Source of the DNA: Clostridia bacterium | GTDB lineage: Bacteria; Bacillota; Clostridia; Christensenellales; Aristaeellaceae | Direction: 5' to 3' | NCBI GenBank assembly: GCA_016296675.1 | Contig: JAEDIV010000032.1 | Span: forward strand, 1 to 19,071 | Length of the DNA: 19,071 nt | In this document: in pieces, positions 6,824-13,726 of the stretch | Numbering within the stretch: the stretch's first letter is position 1 | Layout: each line of letters begins with the position of its first letter | Notes under the pieces: generated by a model | Database searches by the model: none | What the model saw: the letters and a program-made list of their open reading frames with translations, nothing else | What the model was told of the DNA's origin: nothing | Translations under genes and position numbers: made by a program

Positions 6824-8461
6824 TTGAAAATAAAGATCAATGATTGCCTGGTTGAAGTTCAAAATGGGGCGACCTATTCCGATGCTGCGGCGACGCTTGG
6901 GCTTGAGAAGGGCGCGCTGGCCGTGATGGTTCGAGGCGAAACGCTTTCTCTGAACGCCGCGTGTAAGGAAACGGACGCGCACATTCTTACGTATTTTGAT
7001 GAAGAGGGCAAGCGTGTTTACGAGCGCTCGATCCGTTTTGTCATGCTGATGGCGTTTGAACGGCTGTATCCGGGCGCGTTTGTCCGCTGTGAACATTCGC
7101 TGGGACGCGGCATTTATGTCACCGTACGCGGCATGAAGCTTACGGAGGACGTTGTAACGAATATCCGGGAATGCATGAAGTCGATCGTGAAAGCGGATCT
7201 GCCCTTTACGCTTCTACCGATGTCGCGCAAAGAGGCGATTGCCCATTATGCAAACCGCGGCGACGAAGACAAGGTGAAGCTTTTGAAATACAGGCCGTTT
7301 GAGCATTTCAGAATGTATGAATGCGGCGGCATGAAGGAATATTTCTACGGCGAAATGGCAAAATCCACAGGCAGCGTGAGCGTGTTTGATGTAAGACTTG
7401 TGGGCGGCGGCTTTGTCGTCCTTCTTCCGGATGAAAATGATCCAACGCGTCTGTCTGAATACCGGCCGATGCCGAAGCTTCTTTCCACCTTCCGGGAAAG
7501 CGCCCGCTGGCACGAGATTCTGGAAGTCGAAAATGCGGCGGATCTCAATGAAATGACGGAAAAAGGTCATCTGCGCGAATTTATCCGCGTGAACGAAGCC
7601 TTGATGGACAGAAAAATCTATGAGATTGCAGACAAGATCGTTGAAAGCCGCGCCCGGCTTGTGTGCATAGCGGGGCCTTCGTCTTCCGGAAAAACCACGT
7701 TCTGCAACCGATTGATGATTGCGCTTCGCGTGACAGGGCTTACGCCGGTTAAGCTTTCTTTGGACGATTACTATAAAAATCGCGATCAGATTCCGCTGGA
7801 TGAACACGGAGAAGTGGATTTGGAATGTGTGGAATCTTTGGACACAGAGCTGCTTGGAAAACACCTGACCCAGCTTCTGGACGGCGAACAGGTGGAGGCT
7901 CCGACCTATGATTTTTTGACCGGCATGCGCACGGACAAAACCCACTCCATAAAGGTGGATCCGACTTCGCCCATCCTGATTGAAGGAATTCACGGCCTGA
8001 ACGACCGTCTGACGCCCGGCATTCGGCGCGATATGAAGTTCAAGATCTATATAAGCGCGCTCACTACCCTGAACATCGACGATCACAACCGCATCCGTAC
8101 AACCGATGCGCGGCTGATTCGAAGAATTGTGCGCGACGCGGCGTTCCGCGGCACTGATCCTGAGAAGACGTTTTCCATGTGGGCTTCGGTGAGAAGAGGC
8201 GAGGAGAAGAATATTTTCCCCTTCCAGGAGGACGCCGACGCGATGATCAATTCGTCGCTTGCGTATGAACTGGCTGTGGTCAAAAACTACGCATATCCGA
8301 TCCTTACAGCCATTACGCCCGACAATCAGCACTATACCGCCGCAAGACGGCTCGTGAAATTCTTAAATTACATCCGTTCTGCGGACGTGGAGGATGAAAT
8401 TCCCTTAAACAGCATCCTGCGCGAATTTATCGGCGGCAGCTGCTTTTACAGGGAAGAATAG
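6824..8461 (+). CDS. Nucleoside (uridine) kinase-like protein with ThrRS-like N-terminal region
   Basis: A 545-residue fusion. Residues 1-60 look like a TGS domain and about 70-210 resemble the second additional domain of threonyl-tRNA synthetase (for example the LPMSRKEAIAHYANRGDEDKV stretch, here 131-151). The C-terminal half is a P-loop kinase of the uridine kinase/phosphoribulokinase family, with Walker A GPSSSGKTT (284-292) and SLDDYYKNR (312-320). Uridine kinase transfers phosphate from a nucleoside triphosphate to a pyrimidine nucleoside; proteins of this layout are common in Bacillota and their exact substrate is not settled. The start is TTG at 6824: AAGGAGATG (6806-6814) gives the ribosome site about 12 bases upstream, and the ATG at 6812 is out of frame and stops at once. 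The editing-type domain probably no longer edits tRNA, which is inference. Confidence 0.85.
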   Translation: MKIKINDCLVEVQNGATYSDAAATLGLEKGALAVMVRGETLSLNAACKETDAHILTYFDEEGKRVYERSIRFVMLMAFERLYPGAFVRCEHSLGRGIYVTVRGMKLTEDVVTNIRECMKSIVKADLPFTLLPMSRKEAIAHYANRGDEDKVKLLKYRPFEHFRMYECGGMKEYFYGEMAKSTGSVSVFDVRLVGGGFVVLLPDENDPTRLSEYRPMPKLLSTFRESARWHEILEVENAADLNEMTEKGHLREFIRVNEALMDRKIYEIADKIVESRARLVCIAGPSSSGKTTFCNRLMIALRVTGLTPVKLSLDDYYKNRDQIPLDEHGEVDLECVESLDTELLGKHLTQLLDGEQVEAPTYDFLTGMRTDKTHSIKVDPTSPILIEGIHGLNDRLTPGIRRDMKFKIYISALTTLNIDDHNRIRTTDARLIRRIVRDAAFRGTDPEKTFSMWASVRRGEEKNIFPFQEDADAMINSSLAYELAVVKNYAYPILTAITPDNQHYTAARRLVKFLNYIRSADVEDEIPLNSILREFIGGSCFYREE

Positions 8462-8472
8462 GGGAGAAAACC

Positions 8473-8961
8473 ATGAAGAAAATGATTTCGACGGTTCTTG
8501 CGCTTTGCCTGATTTTTATGGGCTGTGCTTTTTCAGAGCCGGAAACGCCGGTGTATGAAAAGGCGATGCCGCTTTACGAAATTCTGTTGTCTTCCGATAC
8601 GTTCTATAATTTTGACGGCGCGCCGGATGCGGCGATGGGCAGAGAAGCGGTGTACAGACTGCGCGAAAGGTATGCTGCGCTTTCGGAAGCGATATCGGAT
8701 GAGGAAGCATACAGGATGATTTTTGCAGGCGGCGAATATGTGCCCGCCGAAGAGACGGAAACCTACCTTGCGCCGCTTCCCGTGAAGATCCAAATTGAAA
8801 GCGCGGTGGACAGCGGCATCGGAACGATGATTGTCACAATCAGGGTCGAAAAGGATTTCGGCTTTGGCATGGAACTTTGGGGCTATGCGGACATCCATAT
8901 CCTGCCCGAGGAAACCGCGCCCTACGGCGCCTATGTCACGCGCGTGTTTATTCCGGAATAG
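8473..8961 (+). CDS. Small exported protein of unknown function
   Basis: A 162-residue protein with a clear N-terminal signal: MKKM, a hydrophobic core STVLALCLIFMG, and Cys18. The residues before Cys18 (FMGC) only loosely match a lipobox, so it may be a lipoprotein or a signal-peptidase-I substrate cut after AFS. The mature part is acidic, with an alpha-helical first half and a C-terminal beta-rich part (about 95-162). I recognise no domain. It lies 11 bases after the kinase gene with GGGGAG as ribosome site, so it is cotranscribed with it. Confidence 0.75.
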   Translation: MKKMISTVLALCLIFMGCAFSEPETPVYEKAMPLYEILLSSDTFYNFDGAPDAAMGREAVYRLRERYAALSEAISDEEAYRMIFAGGEYVPAEETETYLAPLPVKIQIESAVDSGIGTMIVTIRVEKDFGFGMELWGYADIHILPEETAPYGAYVTRVFIPE

Positions 8962-8963
8962 AG

Positions 8964-8997
8964 CTGACGGCGATTCATGAATCGCGTCCAATGTCAG
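8964..8997. repeat. Nested palindrome after the exported-protein gene
   Basis: CTGAC (8964-8968) faces GTCAG (8993-8997), and inside them GCGATTCATGAATCGC (8970-8985) is a perfect 16-base palindrome. It has no T-run, so it is not a classic terminator, though it could end or stabilise the transcript. The core resembles other dispersed intergenic palindromes of gut Clostridia. Confidence 0.6.
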
Positions 8998-9037
8998 ACA
9001 TCAAAACCGGATGATACATGCGGCACATACTTTTAAA

Positions 9038-9094
9038 AGGCTCCCTTGTGTAAAGGGAGATGGCAAAATCTTTGGTTTTGACGGAGGGATTGTA
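9038..9094. repeat. Intergenic repeat with two hairpins (GGCTCCCTTGTGTAAAGGGAG type)
   Basis: CTCCCTT (9041-9047) pairs with AAGGGAG (9053-9059) across loop GTGTA, followed by CAAAA (9064-9068) with TTTTG (9076-9080) and then GACGGAGGGATTGT. The order 'GGCTCCC.. hairpin, variable hairpin, GAGGGATTGT' is a dispersed non-coding repeat I recognise from gut Clostridia genomes. Only one copy is in this window, so its repeat nature rests on recognition. Confidence 0.55.
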
Positions 9095-9185
9095 TCTTTC
9101 TTTTGTTCAAGGAGAAGCCGGCGCACCCGCATTTGCTTGCTTTGAAGGCTGTGAAAGATTATGTGTTAAACTTGCGTGACAAGCA

Positions 9186-9214
9186 TTGCAATTTTCCTTG
9201 CCTTCCTTTATAAT
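9186..9214 (+). promoter_or_regulatory. Sigma-A promoter of the rpsF operon
   Basis: TTGCAA (9186-9191) and a perfect TATAAT (9209-9214) are separated by exactly 17 bases, a strong promoter as expected for ribosomal protein genes. Transcription should start near 9221, only about 10 bases before the leader hairpin. Confidence 0.85.
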
Positions 9215-9229
9215 ATGTAATTGCGCATC

Positions 9230-9262
9230 CTTGCCCTGATTCACCTGATCAGGGCCGCCAAG
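9230..9262 (+). promoter_or_regulatory. Candidate S6:S18-binding autoregulatory leader of rpsF
   Basis: CTTG (9230-9233) pairs with CAAG (9259-9262) and CCCTGAT (9234-9240) with ATCAGGG (9248-9254), leaving CCGC (9255-9258) bulged on the 3' side. A CCG bulge beside a hairpin is the hallmark of the known rpsF leader motif, which copies the S6:S18 site on 16S rRNA helix 22 and lets the protein pair repress its own mRNA. The hairpin lies just upstream of the AAGGAGG ribosome site of rpsF. The match is by structure and context; no covariance search was run. Confidence 0.7.
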
Positions 9263-9285
9263 TCCATAAGGAGGTGAGAAAGCAA

Positions 9286-9720
9286 ATGAATCAGTACGAA
9301 GTAATGTACGTCATCGACACTGCTCTCGAAGAGGGCGCCCGTAGTGAGCTCATCAATCGCTTCTCCAACATCGTCACCAACAATGGTGGCAAGGTTGATC
9401 GCGTAGACGAGTGGGGAAAGCGCCGTCTGGCCTATCCCATCAACTACAAGACCGAAGGTTATTATGTACTTATGTACATGACCGCCCCCGCGGATCTGCC
9501 CCGCGAGCTGGAGCGTAATCTTCAGATCTCTGAATCCGTACTCCGTTATCTCGTTATCCGTTTCGAGGGAGCGATTCCCGCCAAGCGCGAGCCGCTTAAG
9601 CCCTTCGTAGCCCGTGAAGCCGCCCCCGCTGAGGCTGCTCCCGTAGCCGAAGCGCCCGCAGCTGTTGAAGCCAAGGCTGAAGAAGCCGACGCCGAAGCGC
9701 CCCAGGCTGAAATCGAATAA
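9286..9720 (+). CDS. rpsF: 30S ribosomal protein S6
   Basis: A 144-residue S6: MNQYEVMYVID start, DEWGKRRLAYPINYKTEGYYVLMYM core and a ferredoxin-like fold to about residue 96. S6 binds S18 and 16S rRNA in the platform of the small subunit. The tail (about 105-144) is an extended Ala/Glu/Pro-rich acidic stretch. The ATG at 9286 is chosen because AAGGAGG (about 9268-9274) precedes it by a normal distance; a GTG at 9274 in the same frame overlaps that site and cannot be the start. It heads the rpsF-ssb-rpsR operon. Confidence 0.95.
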   Translation: MNQYEVMYVIDTALEEGARSELINRFSNIVTNNGGKVDRVDEWGKRRLAYPINYKTEGYYVLMYMTAPADLPRELERNLQISESVLRYLVIRFEGAIPAKREPLKPFVAREAAPAEAAPVAEAPAAVEAKAEEADAEAPQAEIE

Positions 9721-9754
9721 CACTTTCGACCGGTACAGAAATGAGGAGCTTTAA

Positions 9755-10186
9755 ATGAACAAAGCAATTCTGATCGGAAACCTCACCCGTGATCCCGAAG
9801 TCCGCACCACCGGCAGCGGCGTGTCCGTTTGCACGTTCACGATCGCCGTCAACCGTCGCTTTGCCAATCAGCAGGGCGTTCGCGAAGCGGATTTCATTAA
9901 CATCGTTGCATGGCGTCAGACGGCCGAACTTTGCGGCCGCTACCTTGCCAAGGGCCGTAAAGTTGCGGTCGTCGGCAGCATTCAGACCCGCTCCTATGAT
10001 GCGCAGGACGGTTCGAAGCGCTATGTCACTGAGGTTGTCGCGGATGAAGTGGAGTTTATCTCTGGTCCTCAGGATGGAGCCAGACCCAATCGCTCTGACG
10101 ACATCCCGCTCCCGCCCGAGCCCATGGACAATGGTTCTCGCGCAGGTCAGATGGACGAGGTTGACGACGACGAGCTGCCCTTCTAA
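9755..10186 (+). CDS. ssb: Single-stranded DNA-binding protein
   Basis: A 143-residue SSB with an N-terminal OB fold (MNKAILIGNLTRDPEVR start, about 1-105), a short flexible Pro/Asn-rich linker and the acidic C-terminal tip DDDELPF that recruits replication and repair proteins. The length is typical for short Bacillota SSBs. The gene lies between rpsF and rpsR, the conserved order in this phylum, 34 bases after rpsF, with GAGGAG as ribosome site. Confidence 0.96.
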   Translation: MNKAILIGNLTRDPEVRTTGSGVSVCTFTIAVNRRFANQQGVREADFINIVAWRQTAELCGRYLAKGRKVAVVGSIQTRSYDAQDGSKRYVTEVVADEVEFISGPQDGARPNRSDDIPLPPEPMDNGSRAGQMDEVDDDELPF

Positions 10187-10228
10187 AAGCGCCGTCTTTT
10201 CCCAAAATGATTAAGGAGGATAAGGAAC

Positions 10229-10483
10229 ATGTCTGAAGATAGAGGCGATCGCGTACGCCGTCCCCGTGGCCGCAAGCCGCGCAGGAAGGTCTGCACGTTC
10301 TGCGTAGATAAGATCCAGCATATCGATTATAAGGACATTACCCGTCTTCGCCGTTTCACCAGCGAGCGCGGTAAGATCCTGCCCCGCCGTATGTCCGGCA
10401 CCTGTGCAAAGCATCAGCGCCAGCTCTCCACCGCTATCAAGCGTGCGAGAACCATCGCTCTCATGCCCTACACCACGGACTAA
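10229..10483 (+). CDS. rpsR: 30S ribosomal protein S18, zinc-binding form
   Basis: An 84-residue S18 with the core IDYKDITRLRRFTSERGKILPRR (split by the family's helices) and the end KRARTIALMPY. It keeps CTFC (22-25) and CAKHQ (about 59-63), the metal-binding pattern of the so-called C+ form, whereas E. coli and B. subtilis S18 have lost it. S18 pairs with S6 on the platform. AAGGAGG at about 10213 is the ribosome site. It ends the operon; a terminator follows. The C+ form ties ribosome assembly to zinc supply, relevant to the zinc importer in this window (inference). Confidence 0.95.
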   Translation: MSEDRGDRVRRPRGRKPRRKVCTFCVDKIQHIDYKDITRLRRFTSERGKILPRRMSGTCAKHQRQLSTAIKRARTIALMPYTTD

Positions 10484-10506
10484 CAGGCATTCAGTCGATG
10501 AAATTC

Positions 10507-10537
10507 AAACGAGCTTCCATAAGGATGCTCGTTTTTT
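10507..10537 (+). terminator. Rho-independent terminator of the rpsF operon
   Basis: AAACGAGC (10507-10514) pairs perfectly with GCTCGTTT (10527-10534), with a TCC/GGA inner stem possible, and the 3' arm runs into six T (10532-10537). It lies 24 bases after the rpsR stop. Confidence 0.9.
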
Positions 10538-10550
10538 CGTGCATGCATGA

Positions 10551-10579
10551 TTGAAATTGTATCTGTTTTCGTGTAGAAT
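10551..10579 (+). promoter_or_regulatory. Sigma-A promoter of the ATPase-fucU operon
   Basis: TTGAAA (10551-10556) and TAGAAT (10574-10579) are separated by 17 bases. The start would be near 10586, giving an unusually long leader of about 130 bases before the TTG start codon. Confidence 0.75.
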
Positions 10580-10629
10580 AAAAGCGGACAATATTCAGGA
10601 GTTTGCAGCGGAAACGGAAAATACATGCG

Positions 10630-10685
10630 CTGCTTTTTCAAAGCAGGGGACAATTGATAAATGAACCGGAAATGTCAGTCCGGTT
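10630..10685 (+). promoter_or_regulatory. Two hairpins in the ATPase 5' leader
   Basis: CTGCTTT (10630-10636) pairs with AAAGCAG (10640-10646) across a 3-base loop, and AACCGGA (10664-10670) with TCCGGTT (10679-10685) across AATGTCAG. The second hairpin ends about 20 bases before the ribosome site. Neither is followed by a T-run. They may form a regulatory leader; no known riboswitch family is recognised. Confidence 0.4.
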
Positions 10686-10718
10686 TCCGATTGCAAATCC
10701 TCTTTCCGGAGGTAACCT

Positions 10719-13034
10719 TTGAAAAAAACATTTCATGTCGCCGGGATCAACAGCGCTTTGAGCGCTTCGGCGGTTGAGAAAAATGTTCGCGCGGTTTCGG
10801 GCGTGTATGATGTAAACATCAAGCCCTCTGTCGGAACCATGCGCGTTCGCTATAACGATGACAAGACGAATGAGGAAGAAATCATTGCTTCCGTCGCTTC
10901 GGCCGGCTTTGTTGCACACGCGGCGGAAAAGGGCGCGCGCCCTGCGGCGGACAGGGAGACGGGCAGAATGTTCACCCGCTTTGTGGTCAGCTGCGTTCTT
11001 ACATGTATCATTTTGTATCTGTCGGTTTCTTCCTATGCGCCTTTGCCCATGTGGCAGGTGCTTTCCTATCCCTTGCCCAGCGGAATTGTGCAGATGCTGA
11101 TTTTGATTCCCATCGCGATTTTAAACGGCGACATGTTTTCCGGCGGCCTTAAAGCCATTCGCGTTCGCACCACGAATATGTATTCGCTGATATCGCTGGG
11201 CGCGGGCGCTGCATGCGCTTACAGCGTGGTGGAACTGATCCTTTGCGCATGGCGCTTAAGCGCGGGAAAAACCAGCGATCCGGTATTGTATTTTGGAACG
11301 TCGTCTATGATTATCACGCTTGTGTCGCTCGGAAAATATTTCGAAGTGCGTGAAAAGCACCGCGCCAAGGAAGCGGTCAGCCGCCTTCTGAGCATATGCC
11401 CCAAGGAGGCCAGGCTCGTGACGGCGGACGGCGTGAGCGCTGTGGATGCGGACCGCGTCCGAGAGGGTGACAGGATCCTTGTGAAGATGGGCGATGTGAT
11501 TGCCGCGGATGGCGTTGTCGAAAGCGGAAGCGGCGTGATTGACGAGAGCATGTTCACGGGCGAATGCGTGCCCATGCGGGTAAATGAGGGCGACGGCGTG
11601 ACCGGCGCTGCCCGCTGCCTGTCGGGCGAATTTGTATTGCGCGTTCAAAAGCCGCTGCCTGAAATGCGGCTTACCCAGATCATTTCTGTGGTCGAATCGG
11701 CGGCGAATACCAAAGCGCCCATTGCCAAGACCGCCGACCGCATGGCTTCTGTTTTCATGCCGGTTGCGCTGATTGTTTCGGTAATGACGCTGGTTTTGTG
11801 GATTGTGTTTACCGGAAATTATGTGATTGCCGTGAAATCCGCCGTGTGCGTGCTGGTGGTTTCCTGCCCGAGCGCGCTTGCGCTGGCTGCGCATACCGCG
11901 ATCATGGCCGGTACGGACCGCGGCACGGAGATGGGTATACTGATCAAAAACGCCGCGGCGCTTCAGAAGCTGTCTTCTGTTGACACGGTGATGTTCGATA
12001 AAGCCGGAACGCTGACGGCGGGAGAAATGCACGTCTCCGGTTATCTTCTGGCGGAGGGCGGCTCCATGCGCTCTTTGATTGCGCTTGCCGCTTCGGCTTG
12101 CCAGAATTCCAGCTACCGCTACACCGCGCCGATCATGCGCGAAGCCAGAAAAAGCGGCGTGCCGGTGGATATTTTTGAGGAATATGAGGATGTCGACGGG
12201 CAGGGCATCCGTGCCAAGATCGGCTCGAAGCGCGTGCTCGTGGGCAGCCTTGACTTTATGGAACTGAACGCGCAGGATGTATCGAAATGGCGCGCGCATA
12301 CGGAAAAGCTTTTGGATGAAGGCGCGGTCAGCGTATATGTAGCCTCAGACGGCAAGGTGCGCGGCCTGATCGTTTTAAGAGACAGCCTGCGCCCGTCTTC
12401 GATTGACGCGGTCCGGATGCTTAAGGATATGAAAGTCAATACGCTGATGCTCACGGGCGACGACAAGCGCACAGCGCAGGCCATTGCGACCCGCGCAGGC
12501 GTGAGCGAGGCGCATGCGAACCTGTCCTATGAAGATCAGGACGTCATGCTTCGCATTCTTCAGGCCGACGGCAAAAAGGTGATGTTTGTCGCCGACGGTA
12601 AAAAAGGCGCGCCCGTGCTTGCCCGCGCGGAATTGGGCGTAACGGTCGGAAACGGAACGGACATCGCCATTGAATCGGCGGAAGTCGTCATTCTGCGCCA
12701 CGATATGCGCTTGATTGCCGGCGCGATTCATCTGGGCAGAAAGACCATCCGCGTGATCCGCCAGAATCTGTTCTGGGCGTTTTTCTACAATATCATCTGC
12801 ATCCCCGTCGCGGCGGGTGCGCTGTATCCCTTGTTCGGCATCCAGTTCAGCCCCACCATCGGCGCAGCAGCCATGTGCCTGAGCAGCATCTGCGTCGTGG
12901 TCAACGCCATGCGCTTAAGGTCCATGACGCCCATAGGAACCGGAAAAGGCGACGATATTCTGAAGAAACGGCTTTTCAAGCAGGAAAATGAGGAACAGAT
13001 TGACAAAAACGCGGACGACGAAATCGGACAGTGA
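10719..13034 (+). CDS. P1B-type (CopA-like) heavy-metal ATPase with altered signature motifs
   Basis: A 771-residue protein with the layout of a copper-type P1B ATPase: N-terminal HMA-like fold (1-68), about eight membrane helices, actuator domain with TGE (280-282), phosphorylation and nucleotide domains, and a CopA-like end (YPLFGIQFSP, MCLSSICVVVNAMRLR). Several hallmark residues differ. The HMA loop reads INSALSA (10-16) with no CxxC. The membrane CPC is CPS (383-385). DKTGT is DKAGT (427-431), keeping Asp427 but not the Thr. GDGINDAP is ADGKKGAP (625-632), keeping the first Asp but not the Asn-Asp pair. The SEHPL motif of the nucleotide domain is absent near 463. TGD (579-581) remains. 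Metal export by ATP hydrolysis is the family role; whether this one works normally is doubtful. TTG at 10719 follows CCGGAGG (10706-10712). fucU follows 23 bases later. Confidence 0.85.
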   Translation: MKKTFHVAGINSALSASAVEKNVRAVSGVYDVNIKPSVGTMRVRYNDDKTNEEEIIASVASAGFVAHAAEKGARPAADRETGRMFTRFVVSCVLTCIILYLSVSSYAPLPMWQVLSYPLPSGIVQMLILIPIAILNGDMFSGGLKAIRVRTTNMYSLISLGAGAACAYSVVELILCAWRLSAGKTSDPVLYFGTSSMIITLVSLGKYFEVREKHRAKEAVSRLLSICPKEARLVTADGVSAVDADRVREGDRILVKMGDVIAADGVVESGSGVIDESMFTGECVPMRVNEGDGVTGAARCLSGEFVLRVQKPLPEMRLTQIISVVESAANTKAPIAKTADRMASVFMPVALIVSVMTLVLWIVFTGNYVIAVKSAVCVLVVSCPSALALAAHTAIMAGTDRGTEMGILIKNAAALQKLSSVDTVMFDKAGTLTAGEMHVSGYLLAEGGSMRSLIALAASACQNSSYRYTAPIMREARKSGVPVDIFEEYEDVDGQGIRAKIGSKRVLVGSLDFMELNAQDVSKWRAHTEKLLDEGAVSVYVASDGKVRGLIVLRDSLRPSSIDAVRMLKDMKVNTLMLTGDDKRTAQAIATRAGVSEAHANLSYEDQDVMLRILQADGKKVMFVADGKKGAPVLARAELGVTVGNGTDIAIESAEVVILRHDMRLIAGAIHLGRKTIRVIRQNLFWAFFYNIICIPVAAGALYPLFGIQFSPTIGAAAMCLSSICVVVNAMRLRSMTPIGTGKGDDILKKRLFKQENEEQIDKNADDEIGQ

Positions 13035-13057
13035 ATTTTATTTAGGAGGGAAAACAC

Positions 13058-13483
13058 ATGCTTAAAGGTATTTCTCCCATCATTTCTCCGGAGCTTCTGA
13101 AGGTTTTAATGGAAATGGGTCACGGCGATGAGATCACCATCGGCGACGGCAATTTCCCCGCCGCGTCGATGGGCAAGCGTGTTGTGCGCCTGGACGGCCA
13201 CGGCGTGACTGAAATCCTGGACGCGATTTTAAAGCTCTTCCCGCTGGATACATACGTTGAAAAGCCGGTCGCGCTCATGGAAGTCGTCCCCGGCGACAAT
13301 GTCGATCCCGTCATCTGGAAGGATTATGAACGCGTCATCAGGGAAAACGAAGGCGAAAAGGAAATCGAACACATCGAAAGATTTGCCTTCTACGAGCGCG
13401 CAAAGCAAAGCTACTGCATAGTAGCCACCGGCGAAAGCGCACTGTACGCCAACATCATCCTGAAAAAAGGTGTAGTGAAATAA
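13058..13483 (+). CDS. fucU: RbsD/FucU-family sugar mutarotase
   Basis: A 141-residue protein of the RbsD/FucU family, which speeds interconversion of alpha and beta anomers of fucose or ribose. It has MLKGISPIISPELLKVL, GHGDEITIGDGNFPA (21-35, with the catalytic His22 and Asp30) and the C-terminal FYERAKQSY and ATGESALYANIILKKGV segments typical of FucU. The family is decameric and cytoplasmic. AGGAGG lies just before the ATG, and only 23 bases separate it from the ATPase gene, so they are cotranscribed despite having no obvious shared role. No fucose catabolic genes are in the window. The FucU subtype is likely and RbsD possible. Confidence 0.88.
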   Translation: MLKGISPIISPELLKVLMEMGHGDEITIGDGNFPAASMGKRVVRLDGHGVTEILDAILKLFPLDTYVEKPVALMEVVPGDNVDPVIWKDYERVIRENEGEKEIEHIERFAFYERAKQSYCIVATGESALYANIILKKGVVK

Positions 13484-13492
13484 TGAGAAAAA

Positions 13493-13514
13493 GAGCTGAC
13501 GTAATCGTCAGCTC
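13493..13514 (-). terminator. Terminator stem, copy 1 (serves znuB on the minus strand)
   Basis: Arms GAGCTGACG (13493-13501) and CGTCAGCTC (13506-13514) pair perfectly around loop TAAT. On the minus strand it is followed by TTTTTC, so it can stop znuACB transcripts. On the plus strand it lacks a T-run because the repeat element begins directly after it. Confidence 0.8.
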
Positions 13515-13726
13515 AAGCCATCAAAAAAGTACCTTTTTTGATGGGGAGGGCCGATCCCCTGAAATCCTTCGGGATTTCCGGGCGGGGATCGGAAAGGGGA
13601 AGCGTTAACAGTTGCTACGCTTTGTGAAAACGCGCGATTTAGGCGTACATGCCGCCAAAATCGATTGAAAATGGAGAGGAAGTGCGCTTCCTCTCCATAC
13701 CTCTCCCGGAGGTTTGTTGATGATCT
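13515..13726. mobile_element. MITE-like structured element, copy A, inside a terminator
   Basis: A 212-base non-coding block between two identical 22-base terminator stems. Its ends are imperfect inverted repeats: the left 15 bases and the reverse complement of the right 15 agree at 10 positions, sharing a CATCAA-AAA core. Inside are three strong hairpins: CCATCAAAAAAG with CTTTTTTGATGG (13518-13544), CCGATCCCC with GGGGATCGG enclosing GAAATCC/GGATTTC (13551-13592), and ATGGAGAGGAAG with CTTCCTCTCCAT (13671-13698). A second copy of its left end is at 19021. It carries no gene, so any transposase would act from elsewhere. Confidence 0.75.

Larger units (their letters stand above)
8962..9285. 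other. Intergenic region: palindrome, repeat, promoter and RNA leader
   Basis: About 320 bases without a gene. In order it holds a palindrome just after the exported-protein gene (8964-8997), a clostridial-type repeat (9038-9094), about 90 bases with nothing recognisable, then the promoter and leader of the rpsF operon (9186-9275). Confidence 0.75.

Noticed and set aside
7214..8332. A 372-codon minus-strand open frame
   Set aside because: It lies wholly opposite the nucleoside-kinase-like gene and its translation shows no known motif; it is a shadow of GC-biased codons.
9274..9285. GTG start for rpsF four codons upstream of the ATG
   Set aside because: The GTG is part of the AAGGAGGTG ribosome binding site itself, so it cannot also be the start; the ATG at 9286 gives the standard S6 N-terminus.
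11256..12299. A 347-codon minus-strand open frame rich in His and Arg
   Set aside because: It is antisense to the P1B ATPase. The His/Arg-rich translation is what the complement of Ala/Val/Asp-rich coding sequence gives.
13515..13726. A known riboswitch or tRNA-like gene in the structured intergenic block
   Set aside because: No tRNA arms or conserved riboswitch cores can be seen, the block lies between convergent gene ends rather than before a gene start, and it is repeated elsewhere.
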